A stretch of DNA of 64,000 nucleotides from Plecoglossus altivelis (lineage: Eukaryota > Chordata > Actinopteri > Osmeriformes > Plecoglossidae), in the NCBI GenBank assembly GCA_036571765.1, contig BROE01000022.1, forward strand, positions 9,479,920 to 9,543,919, in the 5' to 3' direction. The notes under the pieces are model-generated. The model saw only the letters and a list, made by a program, of their open reading frames with translations, did not search any database and was not told the origin of the DNA. The position numbers and the translations under genes are program-made. Positions 48,501-61,700 of this stretch are shown here, one piece after another (the stretch's first letter is position 1; each line of letters begins with the position of its first letter).

Positions 48501-51500
48501 AGAGTGAGGAGAGAGAGAGGTTGACAACCGAGAGATGGGAGTCAGAGAAAGGGGGGAAGGAGAGGGAGACGACCTTACCTGGCCCCCTTTGGGCTGGTAT
48601 TTGATGTTATCTGTGGAGCCGATCTTGGACTTGACGTTCTTGAGGTCGGGGAGGGGCTGGTTGAGGACGCGCAGCTGCTTGGGGGTGGTGGCCGGCGACT
48701 TGGGCGGGGTGCGGATCACGGCGACCTTCCTCTCCTGGGACAGAAGGCTGAGGGAGCGCGGGGTCCCAGGGGTGCGGCAGGAGTAGCTGGGTGGGGTGCC
48801 CGGTGTGATGGCGGTGGACCCCGGGGTACGGGGCGTGGAATGGCCACTGCGGGCTGAGCGGGAGCGCACTGACTCTGTGGCTGTTTGGGGTGGGGGTGGG
48901 GGGCAGAGGTCAGGAAATGGAAAGGTCAGAGAGAGGTAAAAGTGAGATTGGACGTCCGAGTGTGACATGTACGTTGTGCGACCACGCTTGAATGCTTGAC
49001 ATGCTTGACTTGAATGCACACGTCATGGTGGGATGATCGCTGGTGGGGACAGGAGCAAGATGAACTCGGTGAGACGGGATGAGAGGGAAGGTGACAGGGA
49101 AGGACTAGATGAAAGCACATGACATCGGTTAAGTCTGGATGAGGGACTGAGAGCTCCTCTCTACCTGTCATACTAGGGGCGCGGCCTGTCCTATGCTCCG
49201 CCCTCATGTCAGTGCGGAAAGCTTTAGGAGAGGACCAGAGGGACAGGATCAGGAGAGGGAAGAGGGAGGGGCTTCAACCATGATAACACAGGGAGGTTAG
49301 GATCACAAGGAAGGTAGAAAGCAATAAACAGAGGCGGAGAGAGTGAGAGAGAGAGAAAGAGAAAGAGAGAGCGCGAAAGGAGTTAGACAGAAAGTAACGT
49401 GTTTGGATGGAGGAACTAGTTTACATGTGGGTCTACGTGGTGCAGTGGAGCCAGAACTGGTGATGGAGGTGGAGCTCTCCTCGTGCTCGTGGTGGTGGTT
49501 ACGTCTGCTCAGGATGGACGCTGGCCTTGGGAGGGACGACCTCTTCTCTGGGCTCCGCGAGCCGCCATCCTGTTACAAGCACACACAAACACACACGTAG
49601 AGGGACATTCTGGAGATGATAAGGACCGAAAATGAGGGGCTGTGGTAATAGCTGGTGCCGTAAAAGCATCAGTGAAAACCCCTGAACCCGCCAGGAACGT
49701 GTGCCAGACAGGAAACAGAACCTGCTGGTCGCTGGCCTTACCTTGCAGCTGAGGGAGTGGGTGAGGGTGTAATGGGGCCCCACGGAGGAACGGCGGGGCC
49801 TACATAACTCCGCCTCCACCAGTGAACTCTTTCTGGGATAGGAGTAGGCGGAGTTTCGCCGCGTGGGCGGAGGAGTGGTGGCGAACAGATTTTTCAAGGC
49901 GGGGATCTTTGTGAGTGGTGAGGAGGGGGTCTGAGCGATAGACAGGCATGCAGACGGAAGAGAAGCACAACCACAGGAAGTAGGAAACAAAGAGAGGTTC
50001 TGAAAACAGAACAGGTTCCATGCAGGGGAAGCGTGCGTCACAAGTAAACAGAATTATGGTTCAAAACAAACACTAGACAAGAACTTTGCATGAACACAAT
50101 AAGGACTTAAACATTCATCCACCATTCATATATCAAGGGATGCTCTGGTTAGTGTGGAAGAAATGGAACGTGTTAAGACCGGCGATGATTCTGTGAGTTC
50201 ATCGTGGTTCTATGGTTATACGGTGCATCCATGCTCCATGCAAAATTTAACTAAGCAATGTGGTCCTTCAGAGGAAACATTGCTTTGGAGTCAGTTACTG
50301 ACGTGAGAAAGGGTGGAGCGACGTGGATTGAAAACCACCCTCGCTGTGTAAATGTCAGCCAGCGAGTCAATAAGAAGCACAACAAATGAGTCTCCTCAAC
50401 CAAACACTGAGGCGAGACATGTTACATAAACAGACCAAATGTGAATATTGATGAGGTTATAAAGGGGAGGTTGTTTATCCGAAAAAGCATTTTTAATCAT
50501 GCTCATTTTCAAATGAATGCATGCAACACACAAGTCACGCACAAGGGAGAAACACACACGTGGATGGATGTATGTGTGGCGGTGTGCAGAGAAACCATGG
50601 ATGGAGTTACGGCAGACAGACGACCTCCACGTCAGACACGCCACCAGTGACTCTGTCCAGTGTTTACTGTTCTCAGCCAGACTAGCAGCAGCATTGTATA
50701 AGGATTCCACGTACAGCAGTGTCCTGTCCTCTACCGAATGACATTGTACTTACCGAAGCTCTGTCCCGCGACTGCCTGGCCACGCTGAGGGGCTGTCGGC
50801 CTTCTCCCGCTGCAACCGAGAGAAAGACAAAGAGGGAGAGGAGGACCGGGCAGAGACAAGAGGAATGGAGTTGATATTCCAACGCAAAAAGCATCGACAC
50901 GGCAACAGCACTCTACACGGCAACAGCACTCTACACGGCAGCTGTGCGTTAAGAACAACGCCCACACAACGGTCAGCGTTCCCCGCACGGCGTTCTAGCA
51001 GGAGACGGAGAGAAGAAGAAAGTTTCACGCTTACCGCAGGCCTACTGTCTGCCGTAGCGTCTCCGTAAATGGGCTAATGTCCCCAGTAATTTACATGTTA
51101 TCACGTCTTTGGCATAAAGGCTTGAATTTAGCGAGAGTGAAGAAGAAGATTTATGTGCCAAATGGTTTGGCAGAGAATCACATGGAATGAAGGATTTATT
51201 ATTACGTAAGGTTACTCCCAGCCCACCATTTGGAAACATTTAATTGGGGCAATGCAGCAATCCACTGGGTTTCTAGAATAATCCATGACACACAGCGATC
51301 CATCTCGATCTGTAAGAAGTAACAATTTCTCTCTCTCCTCTCTCTCCTCTCTCTCTCTCTTCTTCTCTCTGTCTCTCTGCCGTCTCTCTCTTTTTCTGTT
51401 TGCGTTCAGGGAAATCAGCACTCCTCCACAAAACTCAGGGACAGGCACGAAATACCAGTTTCCTGGCAACCACTGCCGAGGGCCTGTGAAAGTGGGAATA

Positions 51501-54500
51501 ACCACGCTAACTGAGGAGCATAGGGGTCATCTTGAGAGACAGTCAGTCATCCCTGTTGGGGGGGCTCCCCATTACAGGCACAGACAGCAGTCAAAACAGG
51601 TTCCAAAGAAACAATAAGAGATTAAACAGCAAAGAAATAGTCCCAAGGAGATGCAAGACAGACACATCGTTATGAAGTAGCGCGTGATGACCACCAAAGG
51701 TCTAACCAAGGATGGGTGAGAATGGCGTTATTGAAGAAACGTAGCACTGAGAAACAAAGAAAAACGGTACCAACAAAATCAAGGCAAAAGAAAACCACTA
51801 CGGGAATTCTATTGTTTTTATTCGGATCGTTGGCCAAAAAACACATAACAGACAGACAGTCATGTTGGCGGGGGCGGGGAGGGGGCGGGGGCCAAAACAA
51901 CAATGGAACTATTGGAAAAGAATGGCGCGGCATGGCAAGATGCTGGCGTTTGGCAGCCATGTTTGACAGCCGTCCTGGCGTGGTGATGGCAGATCACCTG
52001 TAGGTTTTCTCTTGGTAGAGGCCGGGCGGGCCTGTCGGGGAACGGCAGCCTTCAACACAATCTTCCTCGCAGGGGAGCGAGTCTGCGTCTCTGCCTTCTT
52101 AGTCAGCTCTGTCTTTTTAATCACAGCTGGGAGGGAGGGAGGGAGGGAGGGAGGGAGGGAGGGAGAGAGAGAGAGAGGAGAGGGAGGAGGAGGGAGGGAG
52201 GGAGGAGGAGGGGGGGAGGCAGCAGAGAGGGAGGGAGGGAGGGAGGGAGGGAGGGATGGAGAGAGAGGAGAGGAGGGAGGAGAGGAGGGAGGGAGGGATG
52301 GAGAGAGAGGGATCATTGGCCTTTTGATCAGACTATACCAGAATCAAATAACCTGTCGATGAACATGCCTCACAAAATCAATGACGGGAAGATTTACTCT
52401 AAAGACCGAATGGAACTCTTTAAACCTTTCTTCTTCTTGACGTCCTCTCTGGGAACGTAGACCGGCTCCTTGCGAACGGGTTTCCGTTCAGGGGTGGAAA
52501 TGCGTCCCTTCACCCTCCCCCCCTTGGTCTTGGGCTTCACAGGCTTCTCCTGCTTCTGTTGCTTGTCTTTCTGTTTTTCCTGAGCAGGCTTCTGGGCAGG
52601 GATGCCTTGATCATGCTTCTTGACTGGGGTGGATATCTTGGGCAGGGGCTCGATCTCAGTCGCCATGCTCCTGTCATCGTCTGCAACAGAGAGTTGGGGT
52701 TCATCGACAGCCATTCAGGGAAACACGTTGCACCAAAATGAATTCAATCGCCTCAATGTCTCATCATAGTCATATATGTCACATAAGCATATGCATTTCT
52801 CGTTTGTTCAGCCTTAAAGGAGCCACAGTCCATGTGAAACTTTAACCTTTAAACCTTAGAGCTAAATGTCTGCTTCTTCATCTTGGGGTTTAATTATGCA
52901 GATGTCATGCTGTTTCTATACACGCAACTCATTGGACTAGCATTTCAAGAATCGGTCAATTGATATAGTTAAAACGTAAAGTGCGAGAGCAAGGGAGAGC
53001 TTACCTTGAGTGTCAACCCAAGAACTGTCTAGAATGGAATCATCCATGGTGGTCTCATCTCTGTCATAGCTCTCCGTCTGGCCCTCTGTCTCCATGTGCG
53101 GTTCCTTCTCTGGGGAGGCAGGGGTCTCCTGGGCTTCCGAGACCTCCTCCAGACTGGCTGCCTCCATTTCTACTTCCTGGGCCAGCTCCACAGACTCCTC
53201 CTCTTCCTCCTCCTCTTCCTCCATGTCCGCCTGGAGAGACTGTGGGGTCTCGGCCTCAGGGGGGGCGGAGAAGCGCACACTGTGGCCCGGCTCCTCCCCC
53301 TCATCGATGGTCTGGACGACGGTGATGAAGTCATCCTCCACAGTCACCACGGATTCGATGACGGCACGAGGCTCCGCCTCCACTGCCGCTACTGCCCCTG
53401 CCCCCTTCGCCTCACCACCTTCCTCCTCGTTTTTCTCCTCGCCTTTCTTGATATCCTCCTCATCCTTCTCAGCCTTAACAGCTTCTTCGTCTACAGGTTG
53501 AGGTGATTTGACCTCTCCCATCATTTCTTTTGGCTCTGCGGAGGATTGGACCTCCTCCTCCTTATCAGGACGCCCTTGGGAGGTAATTAAAGCAGGCTCC
53601 TCTGGCTTGGCAGCTGTGGTCGTGATCTCCACTTTAGGAGTGACCTCCACAACCTCTTCCTGTTTGGTCTTCTCTGTCAGCCCCACTCCAGGAAGGAACG
53701 GTTCCAGGTGAGTGATCTTAGAAGGAGACAGTCTTGTTTTGTCTGGTCCCGGAGACAGCGTCCTCTCGTCTTCGGTGGTGCTTTCAACCGAGGAGGCTGG
53801 GGAGGATTTGATGGGCCTTGCGATCCTGTCCTTGGCCACGCCCGTCAGCTGGTACACATCCTCAGCATCCAGCTCCTCGTACGCTTCCTGGTGCACCAGT
53901 TTGACCTTCTCCCTCAGCTCCTGGAGTTCCCGCTCCTCCTCCACGCTCAATGGACGGCCCTCCATCTCCAGTTTACGGATCTGACGCTCGTAGTCCGCAA
54001 TCTCCAACTCGGCCTCCTTGGCCGACGCATCCCCTCCTGCCCCAGGCTCGACCTGGCCTTCCTCCATGGTGACTGTCACTGTCGGAGTCACAAAGGACTC
54101 TGTCGGTTGGCTTGGCTGTATCTCGTCCGGTCCTGAGTCAGGCAAAGACTTCTCCCGCAAGGCAGTCGCGGGTTTATCCTTCTCCTCGTTCATCTCTTTT
54201 TCCTCAACGGAATCCTTTCTTTCTTCCGACTGCTGAGGGCTCTTGTCGTACGACGTGCCCATGACTCCTTGTTTCCGTGCCTGCTCTGCCACCTTGGCCT
54301 CCAGCACCGAATGAGTGAAGGCCTGGGGCGGGGAGTCCAAGGGGCTGTGCACGTCTGCAGGGGAGGGCATGGGACCCGAGTACTCACTGAACACACAGTA
54401 GCCGAGCTCCTCAAGCTGGCTCTCACTCTTAGCTGCCGTGGGGCTTTGTTCTCCTAACACCATCTGAGCCAGCGGGTCACTAACCATTGTGGAAACATCC

Positions 54501-57500
54501 GCAGGGACGGACTTCCTCCTTATGATCTCCGGGTCCGTGTTTTCAGACGTCAGCCTGGACCGGGCCCCGGCCAGGTCCAGCATTTCAGGCAGGTCTGGGG
54601 CCATCATGGTGCCGTTCTTGTAGCAGTATTTCTGGCGCTGGGGAGACTCCGGGGACTCGGTCTGGGGGCTGGTCTTAGGGGCGGGCTCTGTGCTGTGGGG
54701 AGGGGAGGAGGAGTCGGAGGTGACTGAGGCAGCCGTTTCCAGAATGAGTGGAGGGAATGCGGGAGGTTTGTCCACAGAGGGGGTGGTGACTGGAAGGTAG
54801 TCAGCTGACTCATCCAGACTGCCGCTGGTGTAGGACATGATGTCCGTCGCCAAAGGAGAGAAACCCCGAGGCCGTCCCGGATCCACGGCCCCGATAGTGA
54901 TGTTGAGGGAGTAGCTCCTCTGATCCAGGGCGAGTTTGCCTGGAGACAGCCTGCATTCGTTGCTTCTGTCTGTGGTGGGCAAGGCTTTCAATTCATCCAT
55001 ACTCTTCCTGGTGTCAGGTTTGTCCTCTCCGGACGGGGCCTGAGCCAACATGCTGTAGTTTATCTCTGGACAGGCACGTTCTCCCTTCTTCTCCTCTCCT
55101 GTTGTGCTCAGTTCATAATAACCTTCAGCCGGAGCTCGGCCATTATCTCCCTTATTAAGAGCTGACGTCTCAAAATAAGCTGACATGCCCGATTTATCAC
55201 CTGCCTCAGCTTTCTTTGAGTCAAGAGGGGCACCTTGAACTTTGACCCCCTCCGCCGTGATGTCTGACCCCGCCGCGAGGGTGGTGAACTCCAGGACTTC
55301 CACAGAAGGCTGCTTCTCCGACACCGTCCTGGGTTCACCTTGTACCGGCAGCTCAGCCGGCAGTGTGGAGAGCAGCTTGGCAGGCTCTTTGGCTTGGCTT
55401 TGGGCGCTCGAGGGAGTGGGGGCGGAAGGGGTCGGCTCCAGTTCTGTTGCGTCGCTGCTGAAGAACGCGGGGCTGTGGGGGTCGAAAGGCTCTTCCGGAT
55501 GCTTCTCTGATCCGATGCTGTCCGGACTCATGGAGCCACTCCTCTCGCTGCCTTGTTTGTCAGACTCCATCTTTAGAGCTGAAAGGAAAGCTTTAAGTCA
55601 TCGGCCTCAACTTGGCTTCGCCAGCGGGCTGCTAACTGTAGCTTTGCTTTGGGGTCAAGATCATGTTTTAGCCAGCCAGGCCCAGCCAGAGGACAGACAG
55701 ACAAACGAAGCTATTCTCCAAAGTCACAGCCAGTTACTTACTGCACGGTAGCACAATGGGCATCACAGTGGAGGCAGGACGAGCGCATGAAGTCACATCC
55801 ACTCACTGATGGACTGAACAAGGGCATGAAACAGGGCCGAACAGGAACATGCGCCATGGTGTCGATGGACGTGAACCAAGCGATGAGGAATGGAATGGCT
55901 CCGTATGGCCTTTTGATGAAATCTAATGACAAAATAGCAAAGTTTGTCATGGTAGGTGACTGTATTCCTCATTCCATGTTTTTTCACAATGATGAACCAC
56001 GACGTAAGGACACCATGTCCTCACAAACAAATAAGTGCGATAAGACGTGGGGATGGTATAACGTTCATAAATGAATCAAAGAGATGATATTTGTGAGAGA
56101 CAAAAAAAACGGAACGGTTGAAAATGGATGGGTCTGATGCGTGAAGATTGCGTACTGTGCCTCTTTGGGAGTTCACATGAGGATGATTTGTATTTGTCCA
56201 CGAGAAAGAAGCGTTTGCAACATACATACACATAGAACACCAATGAGCCTGGAGCGACATTGGGAGAAGCAGAGAATTCAATTCGGCGGCACTGTAAACA
56301 CTGACACAAAACAGCCAGTCTGAAGCCGCTGCTCGGGAGAGAACCGGAAACTGAGGAACGGAAGCAAACCAGAGCGAAAACAAGAACATTTTGGAGTTCA
56401 GAAATGTCTCCTTTCACCAACAAGCCTGTGTTGCCTAAATGCAGCCTAAGCAGAGCGCAGGGGAACTTTAGGCCATTCCACATATTCACCTAAGTTGACC
56501 ATAAAATGGTCTGACACGGTACAGTAACATGCAGGCAGGGAGAGCAGAGGACACACCTTCCTCCTCCTCCTCCTCCTCGCCCCCTGACACCTCCTCCTTC
56601 CTCTTGCTAGGGCCTTCAGCGGTAGCACTAGCTGCCTCGGCCTGTTCAGTGGGCATAGCCTGGGCCTCGATTACAGCCTCTGCCCACTCTAAGGGCTCGG
56701 CAGGAGGGCTTTCCAGCTCAGGCTCAGGCTCAGACTCTGGCTCATCGCCACTCCACTGCTGCTCTTGCTCCTCAAGAGCTGCCTGGAATTCTGCTGCCTC
56801 TGCACTCTCCTCCATCTCCTCCTCCATCTCCTCCTCCACCTCCTCCTCCTCTTGGTAGGCGACTGTAAGAGCGTCGTCGGTTTCTTCTTCTTATACAGAG
56901 GGGGAGATGCGGACACGTCAAGACTACAGGCAACACAGACTTGGGTTACATGAGTAGACACGAGTGGACGGAACACTTTCAGCTCTGTGGAATGTGGCGT
57001 ACGGCACAGCGTTTTACTGTGGACAGAAATATATACACCACGGATGTTTGTTTATGGGTGAAGTTTCGGATCATATTTTGTGTATTGTGCCGTGTCTTTT
57101 GACATGTGAACATTCAATCTTCGACTACTGGTCATCCCTCCATCTCTCTCACGCACACGCGCGCACACACACGCATTAAACCAGCACCATACCTCAGTTT
57201 ATACTTTGTCTACTATAGACTTTATCAATAATAACATGCATGCGTGATGTGCGTGTTCCAACTGTAATTTTTAACAACCTTGAATCCAACCTTATGTTGC
57301 TCTTCCAATCCATCCACCTATGGATAAAGTGCTCTAGGTCACTTTGGACTTAACCCAAAACATGCTGCGATTTTGCATTCACTCACTTTATTTAGGTCTA
57401 CATGCAAACATCATTCTCTCTCGACTTCTCAAGCCATCAGCTGCCTCTTTTCAGCAGTGGGCTCATACGCTGCCTCAGCTGGACAGGTGCCATGGCTGCT

Positions 57501-57620
57501 AGAGTTACATGACGTTATCATGCTGACTGCTAAAAGCAAATGGAGAAATCCAGCTTAGAGCAGAGAGTTGAAAGAGGAGTGAGAACCGGAGGACTGCCAC
57601 CTCAGAACCAAATGTCACTT

Positions 57621-57653
<33 letters not shown>

Positions 57654-58692
57654 AGGAGCTGAAAGTCATCCTGTTGGCAACAGTGAATGTGAATGGGTGG
57701 GTGGGTCGCATTGGGAAGAGTAATGATGACAGAAGGGAGGGGATGGACATGTCTCGGAGACGGGTGACAAAACGCACACAGCTGGGAGGTGACAGGCATG
57801 GAGGAGGAAGTGTCCGTTGGGGTCATCGGGTCATGCAACAGTCTTTTGTGTCAAACAAGCCGTTTGGACCACTCGTCAAGCGTCAGCATGCCATGGCATG
57901 ATCAAACCTCTGGATCGACGTTTTGTTTTGTTTCAGAGATTCCCAAAGATACAAAATAAGAGAATGTCGTCTTATGATCTGGATTTGGTGATGTATTGTA
58001 CAACTCATCCAAATCCTGGCGAGCAACGGAAGGTGCGACCTTGACTCGGGGTCAAATGGCTTGGCGGAGAGAAAGGAAATCCGCTAACATAAACTGATAG
58101 TCAAACATGAGAGCTAAGGACACACAGACAGTCAGACGGAGAGACGGACGGACAGACGGAGGTAGTTTGGTCAAAATCACAGAGAGTGGGGATCAAAACA
58201 GAGGGGAGAGAGAGGAGGGAGGGAGGGAGGGGGGGGAGGGAGGGAGGAAACAGAATGGCGTAGAGGAACCATGCGCGGTTCACCTTCGATCTGCCTAAAT
58301 GCAGCGGCCTGCCCTGCCCCTGAGGGACGACAGCCCGAGCGGGTCCACTCAGGGCTGAACAAGGGGTGATCATAGTACTCCTCGTCGGAGTGGTAGGGGT
58401 CATCCTCGGGCACAGACACAGAGATGGAGGGGGCGAGGAACTTGCACCTCTCTCGAGAGTTTTGGAAGCGGTGCAGAGGGCCAGCCTCCTCCTCATCCCC
58501 TACATCTACAAACAGACACAAGGAGAAGAACTGCAGGGAAAGTCTGGAGACACGGACACGGAGGAACAGAACAGACAGGAAGGAGGAGAGGGAGACGGAG
58601 AGAGAGGGAGGAAGGGAGGGAGGGAGACAGAGAGGGGGGGAAAAGAGAAGGGAGGAGGGCTAGGGTTGAGAGATGTAGAGGGATCTGGACCA

Positions 58693-58725
<33 letters not shown>

Positions 58726-61700
58726 AAGGCAGAGAGGAAGAGGTAGAGGGGGGAGAGCTGAAGAGAGGGGGAGCGAGGGAGAGAGGGAGAGAGAGAAAAG
58801 GGCAAGGGGAAAGACTGAGTAAGATCACAACAGAAAGTAAGACAAAGGGTGAAACAGAAAGAAGTACAGAGACAAGCAACAAAAGAAAGACACAGACAGT
58901 GGCTAGCAACTCAAAAGTGACTGTGTTTGGGGCCGGCCATTCTCAGAGAGGAGATCACATGGCATAGTGGAATCTGACGTTACTTTGGACAACACGCAAC
59001 ACTCGTGTTTGTGCTCACTTGGCTGTTGAACGTCAAACAAATTCCTATCGTATTTCCAATGGGATTATGGATTTGAAAGATGATATTTCGAGGAAGTTTC
59101 GAAGCTGAGGATTCAGTGGGGATTTTAAATTGGTCATCACCAATCTGAGCATGACAGACTCCGCCCAATGAATCTTTGTGGCCAAAGACCAGACCAGACA
59201 AGACAGACTAGACAGGCCGGGCAGTCGCCCACAAAGGAGAGAGACGGACAAGCAGCCATGGATCTCAGACTAGAACAACATGCCGAACTAAAGATGGATG
59301 GTCAAGGACAAGGACACAGACAGAGTGTGGAAACAGAGGTTAGGAGGGTCAGCTAGCTGCCTATCAGAATAGTGTCAGCAGGATCAGGGAGCATGGACGT
59401 TAGATAGAGGGATGCAGGGAGAAGAGGAGAGGAAGAGATGCGAGGGAAGGGGTTCAAGTGCGGAGGGCATGCGAGGTGGTCACAGGCATTCCCAGATGCA
59501 AGGGTGTAATGTTTGGAGGGAGGGATGAGGGGGGGGGAGGGGGAGGGCGATGAAAGAGAGAAGGGATGATAAAGAGAAGAACATCTCTGTCCTGGTGAGG
59601 AGAAGGAAGGAGAGGACGCTTGTTCAGTCCATACAGAAAGAGATGAATGCCCATTGGATGAAGACCCAGTTTGGCTTCTTGGTCAGCGTCCCGGCCCTGA
59701 CAGGCACCTCTGCAGGGGGTGAAGGGGGGTCCCCAGTGGGTGTGGGGGGGCCCCCTGGGGTCTGCACGGGAGGTTCCCTGCAGGATCCAAGTCTTCAAGG
59801 GGCCGGGAGTGATGGCCTCCGAGGGTCGAAGCTGGTAGGTCACTCGCAGAACCATTTCCCCTCTCTTTCACCTCCTCCACCCCACCACCCTTCTTTCCCA
59901 AGAGCCAGGAACCTTACCTCGCTCCAGCGGTCCAAAGTGCTCCGCGGCAGGTGAGGGGGGAGGGGAGGGGGGCAGGTTGGTGGTCTCTTCGACTGCAGAC
60001 ACACAGAGAGGACATGAGAGGGAGTGGATTGGCATTATTCGCGTCCTCAGAAAGTGTGTTTGCTAGTTCAACCTGGCGTCACACTATCATGCTGCAAAGT
60101 GAATAGTCTCTAAATTCCATGGAGAAAGAAAAAGTTGGACAAATTGTACTCGGGAATGTGATTCAATAGTCACAATGTGTGAGTGCGTGTGTCAAGGGTG
60201 TAATGAGTTGAGCCCAGGGAGAGTGTTGATCTTGGGTTCATTCTCGGAGCCCAACTGACAGCCCTGCGAACATCTGAGATGTGAAGACAATAATAGTCTG
60301 GCTTTGCTGACTAAAGCTTCCAATGAGGATTCTCTGTTTAATATGATAAACTGTAGAGAGGAGAAGGAGAGTGAGAGGGGAGGAGAGGGAAGGGAGGGGA
60401 GGGGAGGGAGGGGGGGAAGGGAAGGGAAAGGAAGGGAAGGGGGGGGAGGGGGAGGGGGAGGGGAGGAGAGGAGAAGAGAAGAGAAGAGAAGAGAAGAAGA
60501 GGAAAAGAGCAGAGAAGAGGAAAGGACAGGACATTTTGGAACAGGAAAGAACAGGACAGCTGTCAGGTTCGATCTGCTGGGCCAGTCTGTGGAGCAGCCA
60601 ACAGCAGAGCGGGGCAGATCAGCTTCAAGTGACAGCTATACTCTGGAGAACAAGCTGTCACGGAAGTCTGACCCTTTCACATGTGGTTCAGTGTAAAAGC
60701 CACACTACTGTAGTCTGTCCTCTGAAAGTTGTCAGTCAACTGCGTTGGCCACTTCATGTAAACAATAATCAACTTTCTCATGTTTCTCATTCAATGAAAG
60801 GGAGGAATAGTGCAGGCAAACCATGTGAAACTGGTCTGGCTGATGTTAATAGCAGAAGTTCATCTGATGAGATTGTATGTCTTTTTGAAGGAGGACAGTA
60901 TAGCATGTTGAGGTTGTGGTCATTTGCAAAAGGCCGGCTGAGGTCATATGTAAAACGCATATCAATTCAGTCTGGCAGACGTTACACTTAAGTTCTTTGT
61001 CTCAAATCTCATGATTTTAACATGGCATTTATTTTGGGAGGGTGAGGGTTGTGGATCTGCTCATGGCTGGCTGTGAGCCTGCCAAATAGCATGCTGAGGT
61101 TGAGGTACCTAAAAGGGTACAGTGGCAGAGCTTTCCTGACAGAATATGGAGGGAGGCCGGTGCGAGGCCGGCGTGAGGCCAGTGTGAGGCCAGTGTGAGG
61201 CCAGTGTGAGGCCGGTGTGAGGCCGGCGTGAGGCCGGTGTGAGGCCAGCGTGAGGCCGGCGTGAGGCCGGTGTGTGGCCAGTGTGCGGCCAGTGTGAGAC
61301 CAGTGTGAGGCCGGTGTGAGGCCGGTGTGAGGCCGGTTACCTGAGGGAAGTCTCTTGGCTGTGTCCGTTTGAGGCTCCTGTTCCCCCTTCAGAACCGCCA
61401 CAGCCTCTGCCGTCACCTCCTGCACGATCCGTGCGGACACTTGCTCTGGAACACGCAAAAACACACGTTCACAACCCAGATTATTGTCAGCCTGACTGTA
61501 ATACACGACTAGACTGGCCCCTGTTCAGTGCTTATCTAGCTGTCAGTTTGTGATTTTAAAAGTCCAGATTTCATCATTTTGTTCATGTGCTTTGGAACCC
61601 CAAAATCTGGAGCTGACAGGTGCATCGAGAGCACTACAGCACACTTAAAACTGTCGCCCTGTTTGGAGAACGGGCAACATTTTAACTGCAGGCGTCACCA

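Noticed and set aside
61009..61506. A 165-codon minus-strand frame around the RII-binding exon
   Set aside because: Only 61341-61445 is exon. The ends are intron, and the downstream part is a translation of the 10-base minisatellite.
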